Origin: DAORHV01 sp964458645 | GTDB lineage: Bacteria > Patescibacteriota > Gracilibacteria > Peribacterales > Peribacteraceae | Direction of reading: 5' to 3' | NCBI GenBank assembly: GCA_964458645.1 | Contig: CAYWJU010000021.1 | Span: 1-14,004 of the forward strand | DNA length: 14,004 nt | Shown here: piece by piece, positions 1 through 7,299 of the stretch | Layout of the letters: every line of letters begins with the position of its first letter | Position numbering within the stretch: the first letter of the stretch is position 1 | The notes under the pieces: generated by a model | Database searches by the model: none | What the model was told of the DNA's origin: nothing | Seen by the model: only the letters and a program-made list of their open reading frames with translations | Program-made: the position numbers and the translations under genes

Positions 1-602
1 AGATTGTGCGGCGGGATGTTGGTCGCCATACCGACGGCGATACCGACCGTACCGTTTAAGAGCAGGTTCGGGACTTTGCTCGGAAGCACGCTCGGCTCCT
101 TGCGGGAACCGTCGTAGTTGGCGCGGAACTCGACCGTGTTCTTGTCGATGTCCTGCAGCATTTCGTCGGTAATGGAGTACATCTTGCACTCCGTGTAACG
201 CATGGCGGCGGCGTTGTCTCCGTCGATGGAACCGAAGTTTCCCTGGCCGTTAATCAGCTGGTACCGCATGGCGAAATCCTGGGCCATACGGACCATGGCT
301 TCGTACACCGGGCTGTCGCCGTGCGGGTGGTACTTACCCAGCACGTCACCGACCACGAGTGCCGACTTGCGGTACTTGGCGCTGGCTCGTAGGCCGAGCT
401 CGTTCATGGCGTACAAAATGCGGCGGTGCACCGGCTTCAAGCCGTCACGGGCATCCGGCAGAGCACGAGCGACGATGACGCTCATCGCGTAGCTCAAGTA
501 GCTCTCTTCCATTTCGGTGACGATTGCACGGGGCAGAATGTTGCCCATGTTCTTTTTCGGCTCCGGAATTAGCTGCTGATCGGCGTTCGGCTTATCGGCC
601 AT
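1..602 (-). CDS. gyrA: DNA gyrase subunit A, N-terminal part (cut by window edge)
   Basis: GyrA is the breakage-reunion subunit of gyrase, the type II topoisomerase that supercoils DNA. About 200 residues are present from an ATG at 602-600, and the gene runs off the window at base 1. Reading the minus strand gives the standard GyrA N-terminus: MSVIVARALPDARDGLKPVHRR-like start, HPHGDS (residues 92-97), NGQGNFGSIDGD and AAAMRYTE, whose Tyr136 is the catalytic tyrosine. The quinolone-resistance positions equivalent to E. coli Ser83 and Asp87 are Ser97 and Glu101, so no classic resistance substitution is seen. ParC is a possible alternative, but QGNFGSIDGD fits GyrA. No purine-rich ribosome site precedes the ATG; the coding strand instead reads CCTCCTTT 12 bases upstream. 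The neighbour on the plus strand is divergent. Confidence 0.96.
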   Translation of the reverse strand, partial: MADKPNADQQLIPEPKKNMGNILPRAIVTEMEESYLSYAMSVIVARALPDARDGLKPVHRRILYAMNELGLRASAKYRKSALVVGDVLGKYHPHGDSPVYEAMVRMAQDFAMRYQLINGQGNFGSIDGDNAAAMRYTECKMYSITDEMLQDIDKNTVEFRANYDGSRKEPSVLPSKVPNLLLNGTVGIAVGMATNIPPHN

Positions 603-759
603 ACAAAAACAAGGAAAGGAGGTCTCTAGCGGCAAAAGACTACCAGAAATTCCAGTGAAGAAAAGCACTCTCCGGAGTCCGCTCCGGGAGCCAACTATGC
701 GTGTTGTATTGCATCAATTTCATATGTTTGTCAAAATGTGCGGCCTCCTTTGTTCTTGC
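603..759. promoter_or_regulatory. Divergent intergenic region between gyrA and the 760-1812 gene
   Basis: This holds an octamer in inverted orientation at its two ends: AAAGGAGG at 615-622 and CCTCCTTT at 744-751, so each divergent gene reads CCTCCTTT shortly before its own ATG. A bulged inverted repeat lies at 670-690 (CTCCGGAG / CTCCGGGAG, loop TCCG). A perfect TTGACA on the minus strand (729-734) could be a gyrA -35 box, but I see no good -10 at 16-18 bases from it. If the plus-strand gene really starts at GTG 655 or ATG 697, part of this region would be coding. Confidence 0.4.
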
Positions 760-1812
760 ATGAACTACGTCGATCGATTGCCGGCATTCGATTCTACCCA
801 GCATCTTGTGGCATCCGATCTTCGTGCAATAGAAGAGAAGTATGGATACCAAGACTTGCCGCAGGTGTTTGAGCGGAAGATGGGAACAAACACTATTGGC
901 ATGAGCGCGGCAAAAATCCGTAAGTCGCAACATGAAACTCGATTGCTTGTGGCCGCATGCGAGAACATGGAACGCGCGAAGGCTGAGCATCCGCCATATG
1001 GTTTCATTCGACCGTTTCCCGGCATGGCAAGGCTCATTGCCCCAGAACTAACGCCGGTGACGGCGGACTATATGGAAGAGGAAGAACTGCGACTCATGAT
1101 GCAAGCTGGCGGATTGAACGGATTGCACGCGCTTTCGGATTTGAAATTGCAGTACATTCTGCATGCGCTGCTCTGCGACCCAGAGGTACAAGCCAGTCTT
1201 GCTGCGGCACAAGCAGAGGCCAGCCAAGTGGTACGAGTCACGACCAACAACCGCACATCTGATTGGAAGCATACGATTCAGTCGTCAGCATCCAACGCCA
1301 AGCGCAGCGACTTCATTCTGTTGCGGCAAATACTCATCCAGCTGGTTCGCACGTTGAAGAGGACGCCGACCCGCGAAGAGTTTTTGGATTGCGCGGCTGG
1401 CAGCCAAGACACGCTGGAAGTGCTGGCGACCACCCACCAGGCAGTCTTTAAATCACTCAACGAACGAATTATAAAAGATGCATCGGTCGGAACGCATCAC
1501 GAGCTCGTGCAGCACAACGGAAAAGGGAAAGTCGTGTTGAGGAAAAACATTCTGGACAGACTCGACGTTGAACGCGGCCAGCCGAAAATACGGACGATGT
1601 GCGCTGCTCTGCTCGCCAAAGACGAAAGCGGCGCCAGCGTTTTGGAGCGGAACTTCACAGAAGACACTGCGCTTGTCGCAGACGCGGTCTTTACCGAAAC
1701 CGATCGCGTGGAAGAACGCATCTTGCGGATCGGCAGGGAAACGTTGCCGAAGGTCTCCGTACACATGTTCTTAAAGTTCGCCGCAGTTGAAATATCGAGA
1801 AACGATCAATAA
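760..1812 (+). CDS. Hypothetical protein, about 350 residues, unrecognised
   Basis: This is a long open frame that I cannot assign to a family. It looks soluble and mostly helical, with charged stretches such as MEEEELRLMMQAGG and LIQLVRTLKRTPTREEFLD, and it has no signal peptide or membrane segment. The frame is open from GTG 655, with further ATGs at 697, 724, 736 and 760. I prefer 760 because the segment before it holds a hairpin (670-690) and reads oddly (FHMFVKMCGLLCSC). ATG 760 is also preceded by CCTCCTTT, as gyrA is. The stop lies 15 bases before rsmI on the same strand, so the two are probably co-transcribed. Length and the absence of a competing frame support a real gene. Its function is unknown and the start is uncertain. 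Confidence 0.7.
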   Translation: MNYVDRLPAFDSTQHLVASDLRAIEEKYGYQDLPQVFERKMGTNTIGMSAAKIRKSQHETRLLVAACENMERAKAEHPPYGFIRPFPGMARLIAPELTPVTADYMEEEELRLMMQAGGLNGLHALSDLKLQYILHALLCDPEVQASLAAAQAEASQVVRVTTNNRTSDWKHTIQSSASNAKRSDFILLRQILIQLVRTLKRTPTREEFLDCAAGSQDTLEVLATTHQAVFKSLNERIIKDASVGTHHELVQHNGKGKVVLRKNILDRLDVERGQPKIRTMCAALLAKDESGASVLERNFTEDTALVADAVFTETDRVEERILRIGRETLPKVSVHMFLKFAAVEISRNDQ

Positions 1813-1827
1813 GGCTAAACTTCCCTC

Positions 1828-2502
1828 GTGCTCTCCATTGTCTCCACACCCATCGGGAATTTAAAGGACATCACCGTCCGTGGATTAGAGACGCTCAAAG
1901 CCTGCACCGTCATCGCCTGCGAAGACACGCGGGTGACCGGCCATTTGCTGACGCTGCTAGAAATCCCCAAGAAAGAACTGGTGTCGATTCACTCCTATAG
2001 TGACCCGACCCGCGTGGATGCATTGATCGACAAAATCCGCCGCGGCGAACACGTGTGTTTGGTCTCCGACGCTGGAACACCGGGAATTTCGGACCCAGGG
2101 TATTTGCTGGTGAGCAAAGCGCGCGCAGCCAAGCTTCCCATGGAAGTGATTCCCGGCGCTTCGGCGTTTTTAGCCGCACTCAGCGTGAGCGGACTGCCCA
2201 TCAACGCGTTCCGGTACTTGGGCTTCCTGCCGCTGAAAAAGGGGCGCCAAACAATGCTGAAGTCATTCGTCTCCGAGGAAGATACGGTCGTCTTTTACGA
2301 ATCCTCTCACCGCATTTTGAAGACGCTTTCTGAACTGGCAACAACGCTGGTCGAGCAACCCGCCCGTAAAATCACCATCGCGCGCGAGCTGACCAAACTG
2401 CATGAAGAAGCGATTTCAACCACGGTCGGCGAATTGCCCGCACTTGCAGCGACACTGAAAGTAAAAGGAGAATTTGTAATCGTCTTGGACGGCAATCGTT
2501 AG
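1828..2502 (+). CDS. rsmI: 16S rRNA (cytidine-1402 2'-O)-methyltransferase RsmI, short form
   Basis: RsmI uses SAM to methylate the 2'-O of C1402 in the decoding site of 16S rRNA. It belongs to the tetrapyrrole-methylase-like SPOUT-unrelated family. The motifs are in order: STPIGNLKDIT (6-16), CEDTR (31-35), LVSDAGTPGISDPG (78-91), PGASAF (109-114), YLGFLPLKKGR (130-140) and VVFYESSHR. The protein has 224 residues, whereas common RsmI proteins have about 275-290. The usual C-terminal helical extension is missing and the catalytic domain is complete. Translation is taken from GTG 1828, because the methylase signature begins immediately after it and there is no room upstream (previous stop at 1812). 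The gene runs convergent to the M23 peptidase gene. Confidence 0.93.
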   Translation: MLSIVSTPIGNLKDITVRGLETLKACTVIACEDTRVTGHLLTLLEIPKKELVSIHSYSDPTRVDALIDKIRRGEHVCLVSDAGTPGISDPGYLLVSKARAAKLPMEVIPGASAFLAALSVSGLPINAFRYLGFLPLKKGRQTMLKSFVSEEDTVVFYESSHRILKTLSELATTLVEQPARKITIARELTKLHEEAISTTVGELPALAATLKVKGEFVIVLDGNR

Positions 2503-2556
2503 GCATGCCGGAACGAGACTTCCCGGCTGCGGGACGTTGTAGCGAATAACCGTAGC

Positions 2557-2568
2557 TGCGACGTCGCA
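2557..2568. repeat. Perfect 12-base palindrome between convergent genes
   Basis: TGCGACGTCGCA lies in the 92-base gap between the rsmI stop (2502) and the end of the M23 gene (2595). It has no adjacent T-run, so it is not a standard terminator. It could be a protein-binding site or chance. Confidence 0.35.
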
Positions 2569-2594
2569 TCGCAGAATGGAATACGTCGAAGTTT

Positions 2595-4406
2595 CTAGTG
2601 AAGTACCGCCTGCGGGTTCATGTGCGCTCCATTCTCCAAAACCTCCACGTGCACGTGCGCACCGGTGGTCATGGGGCCCGCTCCAACCGTTCCGGGCAGA
2701 CCGCCGGACAAACCGATGATAGTGCTGTAATCCACGATATCGCCGGCTTTCACGTACACCTGTGACAAATGTCCGTACACCGAAGAGTAGCCATTGCGAT
2801 GACCGATAAGCACATACGTGTACCCGGTGGCGCCTCCGAGCCTGACTTTGAACACCACGCCTTCGGCGATGGACTTCACCGGAGTGCCCTGCGGTGTGGC
2901 GATGTCGATTGCTTTGTGCGGAACGCCGAACACCGTTTCGTAATCGGGGTCGTAATATCCGGCGGTAATGGTTCCGTGCACCGGCCACTGGAACATGGGT
3001 GGCAATCCGTCCAGGCCGCTCTCGCGATTCACGGTATCGATCTGCGCCGAAATGTCGCTGGAGCTAGCGATGAGCGAAGCGACTTGCACCGACAGCGCAG
3101 TCATTTGTTCTGCAATCGCGGCACGATCTGACTTTGCCCTAGCTGCAGCGGTTTTGGCACTCAAATATGCATCCACAGCATCCTCCGGAATACCCTGCTT
3201 CAACAGCGACAGCTTTTCTTTCAGTTGCTCAATACTGCCAACAAGTACGGTTGCTTCTGCTGCCAGTGCCTTCGGATCAGGCGGAGCTACGGTCGTATCG
3301 GTAAACGCCGGAGTCGGCGCCGTGCCGTTCAGAATGGCATCGACCTCTGTTTTGCGCGCTTGTTTGTCATCAAGTTCACGCTGCACTTCTTCGACTTTCT
3401 TGTACTGGCGCTTATCCGTATTCCGCAAATCTTGACCGGCCTTCCATGCGCGAAGTTCGCCATCCATGACGTCGCGTAAGCCATCGTCTTTTGCCTGCAG
3501 CATTTTGCGTTGATCCAAAAGCGCAGCATGTTTCGTCTGTACGTCGCCAAGCTCGGCCTGCAAACCGTTGAGCTTCGATTCTTTCAGCTGCGCGTTAATG
3601 CGCACTAAGCTCTGCTGCATTTCGATGACCTGCGCCGTGACTTCGGCGGTTTCCACCTGCACGCGTTCAAGTTCTTGCTGACTGAGCGTCACTGCGCGCC
3701 AGCCATCGTCGATACTGGCCGTACGCTCATTCATGGCAACGCCGAGTTTTGCATTTTTGGTTTCCAGCGCGCGCATGCCGTCATCCAATTCCCGTGCAAC
3801 CATCTGCAAACGCTGCTGTACCGCATCCGTGGCGTCGGCCATACGCAACAGCTGCGTAATAAGCTGCTCACGAGCGCGCGCCACCGCCACCACGCTCAAA
3901 TCGGCATCGATACTGTCGCCGAGTGACGAGCGCATCATGCTGCGCGCAATCGCTCCACCGGCAACTGGACCTGTCTCGGTAACGATCATGTCTTGCACAG
4001 CTGCAAAACGGGCGAAGGCAACAATGCGTTCACGCTCCGATTGCGCAAGACTCAGATAGCGCTGCTTGGATTGAGCCACCTGCTCACGCTGCGCTGACAA
4101 TACGCCCATCAACACGCGCTGCTCGGCAATCTGCAGAGCCACATCGCGTCGTTCAGCGGCAAGGTTTTGCAAGTCTGCCTTGGCCTTCTCTACGGATGAA
4201 TGAAATCCCACGATGTTGGTTTGCAATTGGGCTTGGCGCTTACTTGCATCTGCAGCGGTCTTCCAGACTTCCTCAAACTGCGTACGCGCCACCGAAAAAT
4301 CCTCATCGGTCGGTACCTCCTCCGCATAGCCCACGCCGGTGGTGCACAGCATTGCTGCCAGGCATGTGAGGGCGATGGAGGTTTGTGTGTATTTGAACCG
4401 CGACAT
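2595..4406 (-). CDS. Exported coiled-coil M23 (LytM/EnvC-type) peptidase
   Basis: This is a 603-residue cell-wall protein. The N-terminus is a signal peptide (MSRFKYTQ, hydrophobic ALTCLAAMLC, likely cleavage at GYA/EE near residue 28). Residues 30-460 are rich in Glu, Gln, Ala, Lys and Arg in heptad-like patterns (long coiled coils, with a Pro/Thr/Ala-rich break near TAPTPAFTDT). A C-terminal M23 domain starts near 471. The zinc site is complete: His497 and Asp501 (HKAID), His546 (YGHLS) and His584/His586 (HVH). It should therefore be able to cut peptidoglycan peptide cross-links, unlike EnvC-type activators that have lost ligands. The start is ATG 4406, with AGGAG three bases upstream; a TTG 21 bases earlier overlaps the promoter box and is unlikely. 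Role in cell separation is inferred from family architecture. Confidence 0.9.
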   Translation of the reverse strand: MSRFKYTQTSIALTCLAAMLCTTGVGYAEEVPTDEDFSVARTQFEEVWKTAADASKRQAQLQTNIVGFHSSVEKAKADLQNLAAERRDVALQIAEQRVLMGVLSAQREQVAQSKQRYLSLAQSERERIVAFARFAAVQDMIVTETGPVAGGAIARSMMRSSLGDSIDADLSVVAVARAREQLITQLLRMADATDAVQQRLQMVARELDDGMRALETKNAKLGVAMNERTASIDDGWRAVTLSQQELERVQVETAEVTAQVIEMQQSLVRINAQLKESKLNGLQAELGDVQTKHAALLDQRKMLQAKDDGLRDVMDGELRAWKAGQDLRNTDKRQYKKVEEVQRELDDKQARKTEVDAILNGTAPTPAFTDTTVAPPDPKALAAEATVLVGSIEQLKEKLSLLKQGIPEDAVDAYLSAKTAAARAKSDRAAIAEQMTALSVQVASLIASSSDISAQIDTVNRESGLDGLPPMFQWPVHGTITAGYYDPDYETVFGVPHKAIDIATPQGTPVKSIAEGVVFKVRLGGATGYTYVLIGHRNGYSSVYGHLSQVYVKAGDIVDYSTIIGLSGGLPGTVGAGPMTTGAHVHVEVLENGAHMNPQAVLH

Positions 4407-4415
4407 AATCTCCTG

Positions 4416-4424
4416 ATTATACCA
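4416..4424 (-). promoter_or_regulatory. Extended -10 promoter of the M23 peptidase gene
   Basis: The minus strand reads TGGTATAAT, a perfect extended -10, ending nine bases before ATG 4406. The expected start of transcription falls within a few bases of the ATG, so the AGGAG at 4410-4414 may or may not be on the transcript. No strong -35 is seen. Confidence 0.6.
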
Positions 4425-4425
4425 C

Positions 4426-4447
4426 AAAAACCGCGCTTCCAGAAGCG
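4426..4447 (-). terminator. Probable rho-independent terminator after the exported protein gene
   Basis: The minus strand has CGCTT-CTGG-AAGCG (4434-4447 with the extra closing bases), then CGG and TTTTT (4426-4430). It lies 23 bases past the stop at 4470 and just before the M23 promoter, which separates the two transcription units. The stem is short. Confidence 0.5.
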
Positions 4448-4469
4448 AGTTCTGCGCACTCTACGGCCT

Positions 4470-5102
4470 TTAACGGCTTGTTCTGCACGCTCTTCGGGCC
4501 TTCATGCGTTCAGCCTGACCTTTCAGGCCGATTGTGGCTGCAAAGCAGGAGCGAACGGAGGACCCCGGCACGATGACCATGGGTCCGGTGAGTGGGAAAC
4601 TGCCCGTCACCTCGCTATTGTCGGATACGATGTCGGTCGGAAGCTCCAGTATGACGGAGTGGTAGCCGACGCCATTCGACGTATCGAACGTGCCGACGAT
4701 CGTAAGATCTGCCTTCGTGTGCGCGGCAATCACCAGCGGCGTGCGGAATTTCAGCGTGGCCGTCATGCTGGCCGCATCGATGGTTGCGGAATACGTGACG
4801 ACGGCACCGTCCTTCAGCATGGCCGTCAGACCCTTCACGTTCTTCGACTCGCCTCCACCCTGGTACACCAACGTGATGCTGCGCACCGTGGCACTGGCAT
4901 CGCAGTCGGCCTCCAGGCGGATCGTCAGCAGCTTAGCTTGGTCGCTTACACCGGTAATGCCCGGCTCCGTTGGAATCGAAGTCGCCTGCAACGTGGCGCA
5001 AGGCGCCTCGGCAGCGGATGCAATGCCAGGCCATGCGGCGGAAAAAACAATCGCTCCGGCAAAAACCAGTGCCACGGCGTTTCTCGTGAAAGAAGTCGTC
5101 AT
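4470..5102 (-). CDS. Small exported protein of unknown function
   Basis: The protein has 210 residues. The N-terminus is a clear signal peptide (MTTSFTRN, then a hydrophobic VALVFAGAIVFSAAW core, cleavage likely at ASA/AE near residue 28). The mature part is rich in Thr, Val, Ser and Ala with alternating hydrophobic residues (ADLTIVGTFDTSNGVG, TATLKFRTPLVIA). This suggests a beta-sandwich or Ig-like fold, which is inference. Three cysteines are scattered. The tail is basic (KGQAERMKARRACRTSR). The frame extends upstream to 5390, but only ATG 5102 gives a signal peptide, and a TATCAT box lies six bases before it. It is transcribed just ahead of the M23 gene but separated from it by a terminator, so a shared envelope role is only suggested. 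Confidence 0.75.
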   Translation of the reverse strand: MTTSFTRNAVALVFAGAIVFSAAWPGIASAAEAPCATLQATSIPTEPGITGVSDQAKLLTIRLEADCDASATVRSITLVYQGGGESKNVKGLTAMLKDGAVVTYSATIDAASMTATLKFRTPLVIAAHTKADLTIVGTFDTSNGVGYHSVILELPTDIVSDNSEVTGSFPLTGPMVIVPGSSVRSCFAATIGLKGQAERMKARRACRTSR

Positions 5103-5108
5103 GCCGCG

Positions 5109-5114
5109 ATGATA
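5109..5114 (-). promoter_or_regulatory. -10 box (TATCAT) six bases before the exported protein start
   Basis: The minus strand reads TATCAT, then six bases, then ATG 5102. TTGCAT 16 bases further upstream is a weak -35 candidate. The spacing implies a leaderless or nearly leaderless transcript. Confidence 0.5.
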
Positions 5115-5228
5115 GTCGCAATCGAACGGAATGCAAAAGCGCATGGCGACGCTCATGAACGGTGATTCGGCGGCAGAACCAAGGTGCAAAAAAGTAAAGC
5201 GATATGAGCGGTGGACGAACGTATTTTT

Positions 5229-5237
5229 TGCTACCAT
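5229..5237 (+). promoter_or_regulatory. Extended -10 promoter of ruvA-pgi
   Basis: TG-C-TACCAT ends six bases before ATG 5244. No good -35 is seen, which suits an extended -10. The predicted transcription start coincides with the ATG, giving a leaderless message. Confidence 0.5.
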
Positions 5238-5243
5238 CCGTAC

Positions 5244-5822
5244 ATGCTGTATTCCCTCACGGGTTCCATCCGTCGATTGGCCTGCCCCCAGGTGGCGGTG
5301 GACGTGAACGGAGTCGGGTATTTGGTGTCCGTGCCGCTGCCGGTATGGCAGGGGGTATTGGAGAATGGGAAAATGACGCTGTTTCTGCATACCTACGTTC
5401 GCGAGGACCGCCTGGATTTGTTTGGCTTTCTCACAGAAGCCGACCGCGGCCTGTTCGTGGAACTACTGGGATTCAACGGTGTCGGACCCAAGACCGCACT
5501 GGAGATGTGCTCCATTCCGAAGCAGATTATTCTGCAAGCAGTGGCCGAAGAAGACGCGACGGTCTTGCAGCAAATCAAAGGCATCGGTAAAAAGACGGCC
5601 GAAAAATTGCTCGTGGACCTGAAGTCGCTCAAAGAACGCCGTCCGGAACAATTGGAAGGCGACGTTGCAACCGCAACCGTGGGCAACGCGGATCAAGACG
5701 CAGTGTCCGCACTCATCTCGCTGGGTTATGATCGCCCCACCGCAGTAAAGGCGGTGAAAAACGTGCCGGCCAATATCAAGCGTACCGAAGACCGCGTTTC
5801 GGCAGCACTCCGCTCGCTCTAA
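5244..5822 (+). CDS. ruvA: Holliday junction branch migration protein RuvA
   Basis: RuvA binds four-way DNA junctions as a tetramer and loads the RuvB motor. The protein has 192 residues, close to the usual 190-205. Domain I is an OB fold (LTGSIRRL, VDVNGVGYLVSVP) with the acidic pin in VRED (Glu54, Asp55). Domain II has two helix-hairpin-helix motifs, ELLGFNGVGPKTAL (73-86) and IKGIGKKTAEKLL (111-123). Domain III (DAVSALISLGYDRPTAVKAV, 152-171) contacts RuvB. The start at ATG 5244 matches the family N-terminus; an upstream ATT/GTG-type extension to 5211 would add unconserved residues and overlap the promoter. pgi follows after 13 bases, so the two are likely one transcript. ruvB and ruvC are not in this window. 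Confidence 0.96.
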   Translation: MLYSLTGSIRRLACPQVAVDVNGVGYLVSVPLPVWQGVLENGKMTLFLHTYVREDRLDLFGFLTEADRGLFVELLGFNGVGPKTALEMCSIPKQIILQAVAEEDATVLQQIKGIGKKTAEKLLVDLKSLKERRPEQLEGDVATATVGNADQDAVSALISLGYDRPTAVKAVKNVPANIKRTEDRVSAALRSL

Positions 5823-5835
5823 TCCCCTCCTCACC

Positions 5836-7116
5836 ATGCTGACTCTCGATATCAAAGGCACGCTGGCAAAAGTGATTACGCCGAGCATGGGCATTCCCGA
5901 CTCGGAGTTCGCCGGTGTGCGCAGCTCCATGCGTCGTTACACCGAAGAATGGCTTGCGGAACGCGAGCGTGGCGAGCACGGCTGGTCCATGAATCCGTAC
6001 GACAAAGACATGGTGAAGCAGGTGACCGACGTGGTCGCGCGCGTGAAAACCGAAAACATTCAGACCGTGGTATGGGTGGGTATCGGCGGATCGGGTCTTG
6101 GCCCCAAGGTGTTGCAGGAAGTCTTCGAGTCGCCCAAGACTCCGGCGTTCATCGTCATCGATACGATTGATCCGGCGGTACTGGGCATGCACTTGGAACT
6201 CATTGATTGGAAGAGCGCCTTGCTCGTGGTGGTCAGCAAATCCGGCGGCACATTGGAGACCATGTCGGCCTTCTTCGCGTGTTTCGACCGCCTGAAGGAC
6301 TCTGTAAAGAGTCACCCCGGCAGCCGCGTGATCGCCATTACGGACCCCGAGGGTGGAGCACTGCACACGTTCGCCAAAGAGAACCGCATGACCATGCTGC
6401 CCATCCCCCGCAACGTCGGCGGACGCTATTCCATCTTCACTCCGGTGGGCTTGTTGGCACTGGGCCTGCTGAACGGCGACATCAATGCGTTCTGCCGCGG
6501 CGCCAAGGAAATGGACACGCACTGCCAAGAGGCAACGCTCAGCCGCAACCCGGCCGCATCGTTGGCCGCCGTGCAGTATTTGCTGGATACCCGCCGCGCG
6601 TACCCGATTCGCGTCATCATGCCGTACAGCGACCGCCTTGTGTCGTTGGCGCGCTGGGAACAACAGTTATTGGCTGAAAGTTTGGGCAAGAATGAAGGCA
6701 ACAACCCGATTCCGGTGGCTGCCATTGGAACCCAAGACCAGCACTCGCTTCTCCAGCAGTGGATGGCCGGCCCGCGCAAGCAGTGGCATTTGTTCATCCG
6801 CGAGTTGGACAAACCGCGCTTGGAAGTCCCCAAGAACGTACCGAGTTCGTTCGCTTACATTGGTGGCAAAACGTTCGGACAGCTTTTGGACGCCTGCTAC
6901 GAAGGCACCAGCCAGGCACTCACGCAGGTGAAGCGTCCGCACGCGACCATCTCGCTGCAGCGTTTGGACGAGTATCACATGGGCCAGCTCTTCTTCCTGC
7001 TGATGGCCGAGGTCGTGTACCTGGGCAAGCTCTACCGCGTTGATCCGTACGGTCAGCCGGGTGTGGAGATCGGCAAGCAGATCACCAAGGGATTGCTGTC
7101 GAAGGGGCAGCAGTAG
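5836..7116 (+). CDS. pgi: Glucose-6-phosphate isomerase
   Basis: Pgi interconverts glucose-6-phosphate and fructose-6-phosphate in glycolysis and gluconeogenesis. It has 426 residues, the short bacterial type. Sugar-phosphate binding motifs are VGIGGSGLGP (81-90), SKSGGTLET (134-142) and GGRYSIFTPVGLLAL (195-209). Likely catalytic residues by family position are Glu281 (in ESLGK), His303 (in GTQDQHS) and Lys414 (in GVEIGK). The fold has the two SIS domains expected. ATG 5836 follows the ruvA stop by 13 bases. The upstream sequence CCCCTCCTCACC is pyrimidine-rich with no Shine-Dalgarno match, so translation may depend on coupling to ruvA. No terminator is evident in the AT-rich repeat that follows. 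Confidence 0.96.
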   Translation: MLTLDIKGTLAKVITPSMGIPDSEFAGVRSSMRRYTEEWLAERERGEHGWSMNPYDKDMVKQVTDVVARVKTENIQTVVWVGIGGSGLGPKVLQEVFESPKTPAFIVIDTIDPAVLGMHLELIDWKSALLVVVSKSGGTLETMSAFFACFDRLKDSVKSHPGSRVIAITDPEGGALHTFAKENRMTMLPIPRNVGGRYSIFTPVGLLALGLLNGDINAFCRGAKEMDTHCQEATLSRNPAASLAAVQYLLDTRRAYPIRVIMPYSDRLVSLARWEQQLLAESLGKNEGNNPIPVAAIGTQDQHSLLQQWMAGPRKQWHLFIRELDKPRLEVPKNVPSSFAYIGGKTFGQLLDACYEGTSQALTQVKRPHATISLQRLDEYHMGQLFFLLMAEVVYLGKLYRVDPYGQPGVEIGKQITKGLLSKGQQ

Positions 7117-7120
7117 GAAA

Positions 7121-7193
7121 AATCCAAAGTTTCAAATCCCAAAGTTCAAAAAGGGAGTGTTTTTAAAATTTGTTGTTTTTGGATTTGAGATTT
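7121..7193. repeat. AT-rich repeat with direct and inverted copies of CAAATCC-type units
   Basis: CCAAAGTTTCAAA (7124-7136) is followed by CCAAAGTTCAAA (7139-7150). TCAAATCCCAAA (7132-7143) is complementary to TTTGGATTTGA (7178-7188) with one bulged base. The composition is far more AT-rich than pgi. It resembles dispersed intergenic repeats seen in several uncultured bacterial genomes, but whether it is dispersed here cannot be judged from one copy. Confidence 0.5.
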
Positions 7194-7229
7194 CTGACTG
7201 TGGCGGTGCTACGAAACGACTGAGTGAAA

Positions 7230-7243
7230 CGAAGTCTGCTTCG
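7230..7243 (-). terminator. Hairpin directly after the tRNA pseudogene
   Basis: CGAAG-CAGA-CTTCG on the minus strand, immediately 3' of the pseudogene's CCA and followed by TTTCACTC. The stem is five pairs and the T-run is only three, so this is a weak terminator candidate. Confidence 0.35.
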
Positions 7244-7269
7244 TGGTGGAGCTGAGGAGAGTCGAACCT

Positions 7270-7283
7270 GCCTGCCGGCAGGC
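7270..7283. repeat. Perfect 14-base palindrome inserted in the pseudo-tRNA T-arm
   Basis: GCCTGCCGGCAGGC, preceded by an additional CCT so that CCTG is repeated. Comparison with the intact tRNA shows about 17 extra bases here, replacing one T. It looks like a short mobile palindrome. Confidence 0.6.
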
Positions 7284-7299
7284 CCCTGACATCCTGCTT

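Noticed and set aside
202..492. Plus-strand open frame of 96 codons
   Set aside because: It is antisense to the unmistakable gyrA coding sequence.
613..624. Near-perfect Shine-Dalgarno sequence on the plus strand
   Set aside because: No start codon lies within a usable distance; the nearest in-frame GTG (655) is over 30 bases away.
4200..5165. Long plus-strand open frame of 321 codons
   Set aside because: It is antisense to the M23 gene start and the exported protein gene, is Arg/His/Gly-rich as shadow frames are, and crosses their promoter and terminator.
5776..6663. Minus-strand open frame of 295 codons
   Set aside because: It is antisense to pgi, which has full family motifs; the His/Arg/Ala-rich composition is typical of a shadow.
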